Positions 52,046 to 62,539 of a stretch of DNA of 64,000 nucleotides are shown in pieces; within the stretch, counting starts at the first letter, position 1, and every line of letters starts with the position of its first letter. The notes beneath the pieces are model-generated. The model made no database searches and was not told where the DNA came from. It saw nothing but the letters and a program-made list of their open reading frames with translations. Source of the DNA: Certhia americana (lineage: Eukaryota > Chordata > Aves > Passeriformes > Certhiidae); contig CM031879.1 of NCBI GenBank assembly GCA_018697195.1, positions 25,665,660-25,729,659 on the forward strand, in the 5' to 3' direction. Made by a program: the position numbers and the translations under genes.

Positions 52046-54639
52046 CATTTGGCAGGGGATTTAATAATTAAAGATAGGAGCTACAGCTACAAAAAACAAT
52101 TCAAGAACATCTACAGCTCAACTGGCCATCTTGCTATCCTGTGGATCATGTATTTGCCCCCCAAAACTGAGGCATCATTCAGATCTTAGCCTGAACCAGT
52201 GACTATTCCTCAAAAGAGTAGCCCTCTTCTGGGGAATAAGGGAATTTTATAGGATAAACCTACACAAGACTATGCCAGTTGGCTTCAGGATATAAAAAAG
52301 GACCCTAGTACTACTTAGTTTACAGGCATAAAAGAAGTCATAGGATTACAGCTCTCTTTGGACATCATTTGCTTCGCTTCTAGTGTTAGAAACCTTCCCT
52401 AGACTTAGGAAGAGAAAGTTGATTGAATAAAAAATAATCAAATGTATCTGAAACCTCTGTATATATCTTGATGTTTTGCATCTACTGCTTCCTGTTTGTC
52501 TCTTGTTGATGTAACCTTCTTTATATTTATTTATCCAAAGTAATTTCTTATTGTTTCTTCATAATCTGCTAATTTAACTTTCTTATCTATTTTTCTATTT
52601 TTTCCCTTTTCCTTTTCCTTTAATTAATTTCTCAGTATACTTTATATTTTATTGGGGGATACACAGCAGGCCACTGAAGCATATAAAAACTTTTAAAAGA
52701 CTAACATACTGGAAAATTGAAATTCTCACAGTGCAAAACCCAAAATGTGTTCTACACACCTGGCATTCCTTATATATTTTGTGAAATTTTAAGGGCTAAA
52801 ATGTCAGTTGACTTTTGTTCACCAAGTTCTCAAGAATATTTTCCATTCCTTACATATACTCACTTCTCTTACTTTTAGAAGGAAAAGTACCCAGCTTCAT
52901 CAAGTACCAATCATTCAGAATTCCTGTCATGATATCACTAATAGTTTTATAATTCTGGAATTTCAATTAGCATATGCAGCACTTACATTAATTCCAGTAG
53001 TTCATTTCCTATATGAAGTAATCTATGGGGTTTTGAGTAAAAAATTTAGATATGCCAATTGGATATATCTAGTTCAAGAAATAATTGAAGATTCAGAAGA
53101 GAATGGCTTTAAGTACTACATTTACACTTTGATATTTAATACACAGAAAAGATAGAATTACAGGTTTGCCAAGGAAAGCAATTAACACACTGCTGAATAT
53201 CTTTGAAGTAATATTTCAGAAGACATGTAACTACTAGTACTGTCTGTGACTTTTTCCCCCGCATTTTAGCTGTTTTGAGCATTTTGATTTTACAAAGTCT
53301 GGGGCCTAGAACAGGGATCCAGATTTCTTTCCCAGACACAGTGATTGTTATTCCATTATCTTCAGCAGAGATAGTGCTAATTTACATGACTTAAACTAAG
53401 AAGATAAGTTAGACTTACAAGTAATAATTTCTTCTAACTTCACATTTTCCTTACTTTATTTCGGTGTTTGGAGGTTAATCTATTTCTTCCACCAAGATGA
53501 AACTTTTTCTCCCACATTTCTGAGAGTCAAGGCAGTAAATATGCTATCTTGTCAATTCTCACTTTGGCTACTCCAGCTCTAGGCACAGTGTAGACACTCA
53601 ATTCCAATCATCTGCTTGCACAGTTTCCTGCTCCCCATACTTCCTCCACTGAAGAAGAAGCAGCAGAATGTGACATCTATGGCAGCTGCTGCTACTCTAT
53701 GCCATTAATGCTGTAACCATCATTTCTTTAATTTCCTTTGACTTATTTAGAAAAGAAAGTGTCTGGAAACTTTATCTTGTCTTTAAATACTCTTTCCCTA
53801 TCTTGCCAATCTGCCTACACAAATATACCCCAGTATTTCTATTAGGACAGAGCTTAGTGATTTTACGGCACCACAACTTTGCACGCTTTAACTGATTTCA
53901 TCCACTATAATCAAACTTACATGACCTTGTTTTATTTTTACTCAAATATATGTATTTTGTGGGCTGTTTCAAATCTGCTAAAACTTGTAGATGGCAGTGA
54001 ATATTACAAAACTGCTGCTTGAGCAGAACATCCTGTTTACAAGTTATAGTAAGGATCATGAAATTTTTGTGAAGACAATAGGTCTTTAAGACAGGAAAGT
54101 GGAAGTGACTGGCTAGAAGGACAAAGTAAGAATGAAATAACAGAGCATGAAAAAAATTTGGCAGAAAAAAGTCAACGCTATCAATATTTTAATTTCAGAT
54201 TTATTTAATATAAACTTGTGCTATCCCTTTTAAGGTGTTGATAATAATAATAATTTTTAATTATTGTTCTCCAGATTTATTTGTATCACTAATTTCAGTA
54301 AGAAGTTCTTTGACAAAGAATTTCAGCATTAAGTCTCTGACCCTAGTGTCAGAAATGAGCTCTTAATAGCCATAGCATTCAGTCCATTTACAGTAAATCT
54401 ATAGTAAGAATTTGGCTTTTGTCTTGTAACATATAAAAGTTTAGTAAAACCTATGCAATGTATTGGGTTCTTTTTTACAATATACAATATAACAGGCAAA
54501 GATCAGACTGTACCAGACTACTAGGAGCCTTGTAGAAGACCTGCATTCAAGGCGTAAGGGATTTTAAATAGGCCAGGTATAAACTATTGAATCATGTCCA
54601 TCGATCTTGAAAATCCCCTGTGACTTATGATAATGTCTT
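52046..54639. other. AT-rich non-coding stretch, no gene seen
   Basis: The 115-codon plus frame at 52808-53155 is the longest one here outside biased regions. It has no motif, signal peptide or splice support, and a frame of that length is within chance expectation for 64 kb read in six frames. No mobile element was recognised. Confidence 0.5.
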
Positions 54640-55245
54640 TGGAAAGGTAAACTGTGTGCTGATGAAGGGGGTGGAATGTAGTGATTCTGGCAGGTTGACA
54701 ACTACACACCTCACTGTGTTGTGCTGTGTCCAGCCTGGCCCTCAGGCTGCCTTATGCTGCACAAATCCTTGGCTGCAGGACAAGGTCAAGAAGCTCACTG
54801 GAATGGAGGAGTCTGAAATCAACACCCACTTGGGAACTGTGTTCATTCTGCCTCTGTGGCCGTGTCTATGTGACAGTGCAGCAAGAAGTTCTTATGTATA
54901 TTTTTGTTGTTATTTTTTGACAGTAGAAATTGTTGATAAGCTTGTTTTGTTGTAAGAAAATCATGTAATATATCAAATAACCAGAAAGGAGGAACTTTCC
55001 TCCCCAGGCAGGTGCTCCCATGGGAAGGTCTCTCTAGGGCCTATCTGACGATGCAGGAAAGCAGGGTTCCTGTCATCTGAAGGGATGTAAAACTCACTTG
55101 TTATCTGTCTTACTCTTTCTTGTATCCTTTTATGAAAACTATATAATTAGGCCATTTGTTGGTTTTTTTCTTATTCAGATCCAAAAAGAAGCCTGTACCT
55201 CTCATTCTTGTTCCAAACAACCTTCAAATAAATTAAATCAATGTG
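54640..55245 (+). mobile_element. Possible LTR-like or other decayed repeat
   Basis: A block less AT-rich than its flanks includes ctggccctcaggctgcctta, then ccttggctgcaggacaag, and a TATA-like actatataattagg at about 55137-55150. About 85 bases later comes a polyadenylation-like caaataaatt near 55226. The spacing of a TATA-like element and an AATAAA would suit an LTR, but I could not find TG/CA ends or a target duplication. The frames of 111 and 64 codons inside have no domain. Treat this as a candidate only. Confidence 0.28.
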
Positions 55246-56817
55246 AATATATGTTTGACCTACAGGAAGTGATCTAAACACAATATTGTATAAATGCTAC
55301 TGTCACTGCTTTTTGGATAACAAGGAAAGAGAGAAATAAAGTATTAATAAACTTCATGGAATACTTTTTTTTTTAAATTTTCACTCAGCTACTCCTACAC
55401 AGGGCAAAATATGTCTGCGAAATTTTCCCACTCAAATATTTTCATTATGTGAGTTTTCCCTCACCTGAACTGATTGTTCTAGTACTTCGAAAATTATTTT
55501 TTCTACATATTTTATGTCTTAATTTTGCAGACCTTAATAAAAATATATGTATTAAACAAATCAATAGCTCATTACAACAGAACAGTACACTTCAGGTAGA
55601 AATTGAAGTGACAAGTTGTGAAAAAGGGAATACAGTGTTAAACAGAAATGTTTTTATGAACTGGCAAAAAGAAACTTGTGAAAAACCAGCTTCCTCTTCA
55701 AAATCATGAAAAATATCTCCTAATTCCTTTATGCAATTACACTGTAGAATCTGTAATAGCAAAACAGATACACAACAAGATCAATTTGCTGTAAGAGTCA
55801 TGGGAAATTGGTTTGCATCCTGAAGAAGGGCTGTTTTGTTTCAAACTTACTAAATATTTTCTCAGTTTGACAGTCAGCCAAGCTGGAGATAACTTACCTC
55901 TGTAGGAGTCAAATATATAGGAAGATTCACAGTTTGGAAGCTCTGTCTCCAGTCAGATAAATTACTAACAGTCAAAAAAACCCTTCAAGCCTTGATAATC
56001 AGATAAGAACTCAGCAAGCAAGGTTCAGGCCTGAGCACTTCAATAGTGGAAATAAACTGGGATAGTGATAGACTTGCCAATGACACAGAATATCAGATAA
56101 GAAAATGGAGATCAAGTAAAACCTGACGTCATGCTCCCTTAAAGATACTTGTGAAATTATTGGATATTTGTCTAGAAGAGGAAAGCTCTGGATATAACAA
56201 CAGGATCTACTTAATAAAATAATATCTATAAAAAAAAATGTTAAGAGTTGTCCCAGAATATACCTAATAATACATGGAACACATCACAGCAAATGTATGC
56301 TGTCATTTTTTTTCCTGTGAAATGCTGACAGACTTGGCTATAATGTTTCCAGAATAAAAAAAAAAAAAAAAAAATCAGTCAGATGCACATGGTTGCATTA
56401 GTAAGGCTTAGACCTGGAACTCAGTTCTTTCTGACCTTTGGTGTATCTCATTTACCACAGTATTTACTGCATGATATAGAAATGTGTGAGTCCTTGAATA
56501 AATGGGAGACAAAGGAGCCCCTGTGGGAATTTCAGAGGTCTGAAATGTTGGCAGTGAGGAATGAATTGTTTTACTTGTCAAGGCTCACCTTTGTGTTATA
56601 GAATCATCTAACTTGTTATCACGCTTTAAATAACTAAGGAATACAGTGTGTCAATGTATCAATCCAATAAAATAATTTTTCTGAGTTATTTTATTCAAAC
56701 ATACTGAGTTAAGGCTTTTAACACAAGAATTCTCTTTATACAATGGGTAGAGACAGAAAAACAAGCTTGCACTGTGTAAAACATTACGCATTTATTGACA
56801 AAATTTTATTACTGCAG
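55246..56817. other. AT-rich stretch upstream of the candidate exons
   Basis: Contains an A19 run at 56356-56374. A 65-base AG...GT-bounded segment at 55531-55595 has an open frame, but its phase does not match the exon chain downstream. No promoter or first exon is recognisable. Confidence 0.45.
56356..56374. repeat. Poly-A tract (19 A)
   Basis: A homopolymer run, preceded by agaat. No attached SINE or processed transcript was recognised. Confidence 0.9.
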
Positions 56818-56883
56818 ACTCAATATTGTACCTGTCAGAAACACTCACAGAAAAAACCAGAACTGGTTACAGGCGAGAAGTTA
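56818..56883 (+). CDS. Candidate internal coding exon A of an unidentified gene
   Basis: The segment follows a T-rich tract ending ttattactgcag and is followed by a strong donor, gtaagt. It is 66 bases long. In the frame with two bases completing a split first codon it encodes 21 whole codons, reading SILYLSETLTEKTRTGYRR then EV, and leaves one base (a). With the next candidate exon that base makes AGC (Ser), so the frame continues unbroken across a 492-bp intron. A second frame (phase 0) is also open across it, which weakens the case, and the codon use is less coding-like than in exon B. I do not recognise the protein. It could be a chance splice-flanked frame. Confidence 0.42.
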
Positions 56884-57375
56884 GTAAGTACTCTCTTTGC
56901 TTTGTCTCAAGACAAACATTCTATCATTGTAAAATTCAATTTATGGATCACCACACTTTGTCAATAAATTGCAGTTCTTGAATGTAGCTATAAAATCTCT
57001 AAGTAGATGAAGGAGATGTTGTTCCAAATGAAGTGTATGTAAGCACACAGTTGAACTCACCTGAGGAAATCGTTCTTAAATATTACCCTAGTCTTAATTT
57101 TCATAAGTTCAAAATCATGAAGATGCTGTTGGCTTTGCATGACTTCACAAAATACTATCATTAATACCAGTCTAACCAGTGGCCTTTGGGTGCTTGCTGC
57201 TCAGAGACACTACACTGCCATTGAGGTGACTGCAGCCACTCAATCATTTCTGCATCAGCAGGAAACGGATGAAGACAGGATGTCTAAGGCTAGCCTAAAT
57301 ACTAGAAATACGATCTAAACTTTTCAGCTGGGCTGAATTGTTATCTATTTTGTTTCTATATGACTGATGCTTCAG
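56884..57375 (+). other. Putative phase-1 intron between exons A and B
   Basis: Starts with gtaagt and ends ctgatgcttcag. No repeat or RNA gene is seen inside. Confidence 0.4.
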
Positions 57376-57510
57376 GCTCCAAGCGAGCCAAGGCAGATGA
57401 CTTCTTGAACACACCCCGTGCAATGCCCAGTTCTGGTGCTGGTGTGATGCACCGTGAAGCACTCCAGCGATTTACAAACCAGCCTCTGTCACATACAGTC
57501 ACTGTCACAG
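57376..57510 (+). CDS. Candidate internal coding exon B of an unidentified gene
   Basis: This is the most convincing coding segment in the window. It is preceded by tatgactgatgcttcag and followed by cag|gtaatg, and is 135 bases (45 codons) long. Only one of three frames is open; the other two hit TGA early. That frame is locally GC-richer than the flanks and uses typical vertebrate codons. It starts with a basic stretch, SKRAKADDFLN, then TPRAMPSSGAGVMHREALQ, and ends RFTNQPLSHTVTVT. The opening KRAK could be part of a nuclear localisation signal, but one cluster is weak evidence. No signal peptide, membrane segment, zinc-binding or catalytic motif is visible. Phase is 1 on both sides, so skipping it would keep the frame. 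I could not assign a family. Confidence 0.68.
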
Positions 57511-59480
57511 GTAATGCAAGAATCTGGCCCTAGCAAAGGAGATCTGGGAAAGCAGAAACTGGAGCAATTGAAAAACGCTTTAATATTTTCTCCCTGGATA
57601 CTCTGGAGATACCACAAAAGAACCTTTGAGCTATAAGTAGTTTTTAGGAGGATTTTTTTCCCCTCAAAAGGCTTTCAGATTTCCTTCATTTACACGTTTG
57701 TTGTTTTCTCTGATATAAACAGAAGTTATGCGGGTTGTGCAAATGCCTGTGAGTACATGCAGTATATTCATTTTAATTTAGGCAATGGCAATGCAAATAA
57801 ATAACAACTGTAACTAGTCAAGAGGTGGCATTTCTTTGTTTACATAATAATTACTGCTTAGAACAATATATCTGTTTAGCATACTATTGTTTAATCAAAG
57901 CTAGAAATTAACTCATGACTTTTTTATTAATGGCTAAAAGTAAAAAGGAGCTTATACATATTCATAATTTACATAAAATTTCAAAGTCCTAAAAAGTGGA
58001 GAACAGACATTGTTTTAGAAATCTTCAGTTTGTACATCTCAGTCTTTCTATAAGTATGTATCTTTATTTATAAAGCTATAAATAGATTCTTTTTCAAAAC
58101 ACAGACATGTACATAAATCCATGACACATCTATATTTTCCAGCTTTTTGAAGGTCACATTTTCTCCAGTTTAAAGTCAGTATTTTCTATAAACTAATTGC
58201 CAAGTTAGGAATTTTGTAGAATTTATTACAGTAATTTTGGTGAGTAGTAAATAAAAATACAGTCTAAAGAGTGCTTTTCAACTAGTGGAGAATGAGTTAC
58301 TCTTTACATTTCAGAACTACTTAAAACATGCCATTCCTCATATGAATATGTTCATTGGTAAATTGTGGTGCAGAAGTCTTCTGGCTACAGAGATAAGGTA
58401 TGGGAAAATTGAGAATTTATTTTAAGATGAAGTCACATTCTTAATATTTGAATTTCACAGGTTCTAGACATTAATATTTCTTTAAAGTTTTGTTAGTTTA
58501 TTGAAGAATTTCTTTAGAGAAGCAAATCATGGAACTTTCTTTACAGCCTATAACAAACTTTGTGTATATAAAAATATACTTATAATCACTGAAAAACAAG
58601 AGCTCGGATTTCTAGTTCCAGCATTGCTGTTTTGTGAAGCTGATGGCAGGCCTAGAAGATGACAATTCCAAACTTAGACACTGCCTGTCCTAGGAGACCT
58701 GTCAAACTTTAAAATGAAAATGCAGCATTTCTGAAGTAGGAAGTGTGCTTTATTTTGAAGGTCATGTAAATTTAATGCTTACAAACATAAAAGGTATATT
58801 ACAATCATTGAATATCTAGGAGATTAATAAAAGGATGCTTTGCTTTCCTGCCTGATTCCATTTGTAAATACACATACTTGGTATCTCCATACTCCCAGTT
58901 ATGCCTGTATTTTATTACTTTCTCTACTAGAGCCGAAGTCAGAAATCACAATAAGCTGCTGCTATGAAAATTTCCATGTGCAAAGGAAATTTTCACATTT
59001 TTAGGAGCAAAGCGGTAGTGAAAGTGATCTGTACGCATAAAATCTTTTTGTTATACAAAAATATACCAAGAATTCTTTTTCAAAAAGGTATTGCATGTTT
59101 ACTCTAGTGGTATCTGCACTTGGAAAAGTGGCTAATTACAATTTAAGGTTGAAAACCTTTATTTTTTTTGTCCTTGCAGAAGGTTATTGATTTATTATTA
59201 CACGTCAGTCAAACTAGCTCTATCAAACCAAAGGTTTGGGTTTCCTGGATCCTGCCTACAGATTAGTTGTTTCATGACTTTCTCATCACTTCACTGAGTC
59301 ATCTTGCAGCTGACATCAATACAACTACTTCAGGGAAGGCTTCAGTAGGAGTAGTAGGAAGAATATTCCTATGCCTATTAGAGCAATGAATGTCAAGTGA
59401 TTGCAAGTATGATTACATTAAATATAGATTAAAAATACCCTGTGATCAGTTTGCCTAGTGTTGTCGGGGGTTTTCTCCTG

Positions 59481-59496
59481 TTTTTTTTTTTTTTTT
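59481..59496. repeat. Poly-T tract (16 T)
   Basis: A homopolymer in the putative intron between exons B and C, preceded by ctcctg. No retroposed body was recognised. Confidence 0.88.
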
Positions 59497-59694
59497 CTGA
59501 CTTCCTTAAAATGGCTTTTCAGTTGAACTGAAAACATAGAGCTCATCTTTCTTTTCCATGAAATGTTTTGCCCTGGTGATTTTTCTTCTCTTGCTCTATG
59601 TTTACATCAGACATACAGTCAAGATCATATGTTTTACTGAGTTGAAATACATCAGCAGTTTGTCTAAACTGCTGTTAAAGTTTCTTCTCTAAAG

Positions 59695-59772
59695 AGATGG
59701 TTCTATCAACTGCAAAATCCAGTTCTTCAAAGACACAGAAAAATGGCTTGGAAGAAAATGGGTACAGTCAAG
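59695..59772 (+). CDS. Weak candidate cassette exon in the B-C intron
   Basis: The pyrimidine-rich tract tttcttctctaaag precedes a 78-base segment that is open in phase 1 at both ends, so inserting it between exons B and C would keep the frame. It would encode a hydrophilic Ser/Lys-rich stretch containing STAKSSSSKTQKNGLEENG. The donor, aag|gttata, is a poor match to the consensus, and the codon use is not distinctive. It is probably a chance frame, recorded because length and phase both fit the exon chain. Confidence 0.18.
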
Positions 59773-60843
59773 GTTATACTAGGACTTATAGAAAAGTTGA
59801 TGGGTACAATTCCTTTATTAGTCTTCCCTGTATACTTGGTCTTATCAACATTGTACACTTCTTTCTGTTTACCAAGGTGGTACCATGAGGGAATAGCAAT
59901 GCAGAGTAGCTGTATAAAATCAAGATATTTTAGAGAAACAGCTTAGACAATGTTTTTACTTGCATATCTACTAGAGTAGATATATCGCTATTTTATCTCT
60001 CAGTACTCAGCAACAGTCCCTGAATCATAAATGTAGTTTTCCCTCTAAGACTTTCACAGATTCCTCAGATAATTGAGTAACAATATGTAATGTAATCCAG
60101 GTTTATAATTATAAAATTACAGGAATTGCTTTCCTACCCTTTTAACTCTATTTTTATTAGCAATCAAATAGAAATTTTGAAAATTTGAGGCTTACACTAG
60201 GAAAATGTAACTATCTGCAAAGCTCAAAAGTAGGATTTAAGCAGAGGAAATGAAACATCATTATATACCTCCAGAATATGAGGAACATGTCACTTCTCTT
60301 GGTAGAAAAGCTGACCTCTTGCAGATCATCAACTAGAAGTATTCAAAACCTAAGTTCTCAATATGTAAGAAAAAGGGTAAAATGTTCATCTGTAACAGAC
60401 TTCAGAAACAGTACTTTGTAATTAACTGCCCTTTGTATTGCAGTGCCTATAAAAAAGCAAAAGAGTCAATGGCTGATTCATATCTCTAACTCCTATTTTG
60501 GACCTTTTAAAGGTATCACAGGCACAGGGCTGGCCTGACCCACGTTACTGGGATCATTTCAGAATCTGTATCTATGTTTGTGAGAGCAGAGCAGATGGGG
60601 GACCCCTGGCTATGGAAAAATTATGTGTAGTTGGAAATACCAGCGTCACAGATAATTTAAGAAGCAAGCCATTATTTCATGCATTGATTATTGATGTACA
60701 TTCAATACAGCAACATTCATAAGATTGCAGATATAGTAGACATTACTAGCAAGACACAACTAATAGAAGTCTTTTGGCTAACTTTTAAAAATATGACCTA
60801 TTTTTATTAATTAAGCTAATGAAGTATGTATTTCTCTTTACAG

Positions 60844-60933
60844 TTCAAAGTTCATCAATATCACTCAATCTTCCAAATGTTAAAGTATCAGTTGTGCATG
60901 CTGAGGCCCCTTCTACTCATTCAGTTAATGCTT
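60844..60933 (+). CDS. Candidate internal coding exon C of an unidentified gene
   Basis: Bounded by a strong acceptor (tttctctttacag) and a strong donor (gtgagt). The 90 bases are open in phase 1, matching the one leftover base of exon B, and leave one base for the next exon. The encoded stretch, VQSSSISLNLPNVKVSVVH followed by AEAPSTHSVNA, alternates hydrophobic and polar residues and looks beta-strand-rich, with a Ser/Thr-rich end. Together with exon B this gives a continuous 75-codon frame across a 3.3-kb intron. No family was recognised. A downstream exon compatible with the remaining T is not confidently found before the window ends, so the gene probably continues beyond 64000. Confidence 0.55.
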
Positions 60934-62408
60934 GTGAGTTTGTATTTAGGACAACACTAGGATAAGCTTCAGTCAGTAGAGACACTTGAACTTTGTATTG
61001 CCATGTAACCATTCTGTCCAGTGGACGATATTTTTTACCAGGTAAATATGTGCAACCATATTTTTGATGCCTCTATAAATGCATGACTTGTAACTTTCTC
61101 TATATAGCAAATACAGGAAAGTAAGAACATCTTTCTGTACAATAGAGTTTGTGTTGTGAAATCCAAACTGACTCAGACTGTATAGAATTATTCAGTGTTC
61201 CCCACTGTTTAGAGGCACTGTCAAAGTCAAAAGAAAATGGATCTGCATATGTGCATGTGTCCTGCTTCTGGGCTTTTGTAGCTGTTTTAAAAATATATCT
61301 TTTGCAATTTTATGAAGATTCAAAGAAACCATGAAAATGTTTGTATTTATGAAGAACTGCTCCAAGGCTGCTAGAAATATTATTATGAGTCCAAACTTTA
61401 TTCTCCATGCTCATTATCATTTGAAATAAATATACTCGTTAAGTTTTCATAAATTCCATCTTCTGTCTGTTGTTTTCCTGATTCTGGCTTTTTTTATCCC
61501 ATCAGCTTTGAAGGCTGCATTTGATTTCTTCTTCAGAAGATGGAGATTTTTCAAGCATTTTCACATCATATTCCCTGATCAGAGACTAGTTCTAGCTGAA
61601 ATGTATGGCTTTATTTATCCCATCAGGTTCTTATTATATCTGAAAAACTGACAGAGACACTTAGCAGAGACTGCGGCTGCCACAATATCAAATGTGAAGA
61701 ATGAACAAAAGATGCATCTTTAGAATCACTTGTCAATGAACAAAAATACAGAGGTGATCCAAGACAAACACAGCAATCATTATGGCATTAGACAACAATT
61801 AGGTAACAAGGTGCAAAAAAATGAACTATTAAATGTGTGTATCAGCTTTGTGTACAGACAAAGACAAACTGATACACACAAAAATAGTGTAGACTCATTA
61901 CAATATCTGCCACTCAGTAAAAATCTCAAATGTGTGCATGGTGAACAATGGTGAGTTCCAGAAAACCTCATTAATTTTACTAATTTTAAACTAATTTAGG
62001 CACCTTAGTACTTGTATCACACTTTTCTAATCATCTTAATATTTATCCGAGATTATTCCCAACGGTCTGGTTAGTCCTTCATGGGCACAAGTGATAAGAA
62101 CAAAACTGTTCTTAACTTGCCTCATAAACTGTTTACACGTTTATGTGAAGTAGAACTGACTATAGGCTTTCTTTAGGACATAATGTAGTCATGCAAATCA
62201 ATACATCTGCCTGCATGGTGGTTTTAACAGCAAATGAGTAAAAAAATCAGATTTTTTCTTGGAATCTTTGACCTTTCTCTTATTTTGGCAGTAAACCAGT
62301 ACAAACAGATGTGTGTAAGTCTTTGGCAAAACCATACTTTTTTCCTTTCCAGAGAACCAGAAAAGTGCTTCTGTTAAATCACGGAGGTGCAGTTCAGCAC
62401 ATGAACTG
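60934..62408. other. Putative intron or intergenic DNA downstream of exon C
   Basis: Contains two near-identical 20-mers at 61486-61505 and 61607-61626. Each ends in an acceptor-like tatcccatcag. The frame after the first (61506 to a TGA near 61650) is open in the right phase but has an implausible Phe/Arg-rich composition and no donor. No gene or transposable element is otherwise recognised. Confidence 0.45.
61486..61626. repeat. Pair of 20-bp near-identical direct repeats
   Basis: The sequence ggctttttttatcccatcag at 61486-61505 recurs as ggctttatttatcccatcag at 61607-61626, with one mismatch, 121 bases apart. The flanks do not extend the match. Confidence 0.85.
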
Positions 62409-62539
62409 CCTTGGATCAGTTGGGCAGAGCACTGTGCTTGTTTCACCAAGGCTGAGTTCAATCCATGTATGGGCCTTACATTTCAGATTTGGGCTTGATG
62501 ATCCTCCTGGGCCCCTTCTAACTCAGAATATTCTGTGAT
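62409..62539 (+). repeat. TguSINE1-like SINE, diverged head
   Basis: The tRNA-derived head reads gccttggatcagttgggcag, then agcactgtgcttgtttcacc, then a B-box-like gagttcaatccatgtatggg. The tail is CR1-like: ggcttgatgatcctcctggg, then ccccttctaactcagaatat, ending tctgtga. The head has drifted more than the copy at 7.3 kb (TTAGCTCAG became TTGGATCAG), while the tail is well kept. It lies downstream of exon C, possibly within the same gene's intron. Confidence 0.88.

Larger units (their letters stand above)
57511..60843 (+). other. Putative 3.3-kb phase-1 intron between exons B and C
   Basis: Bounded by gtaatg and tttctctttacag. It holds AT-rich DNA, a poly-T tract at 59481-59496 and one weak cassette-exon candidate at 59695-59772 (listed separately). 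No transposable element is recognised. Confidence 0.5.

Noticed and set aside
52808..53155. 115-codon plus-strand frame as a gene
   Set aside because: It has AT-rich codon use and no motif, and a frame this long is expected by chance in 64 kb of six-frame AT-rich sequence.
55531..55595. 65-bp AG...GT-bounded segment as an upstream exon
   Set aside because: Entering in phase 1 it leaves phase 0, and entering in phase 0 it leaves phase 2. Neither joins the phase-1 acceptors of exons A or B.
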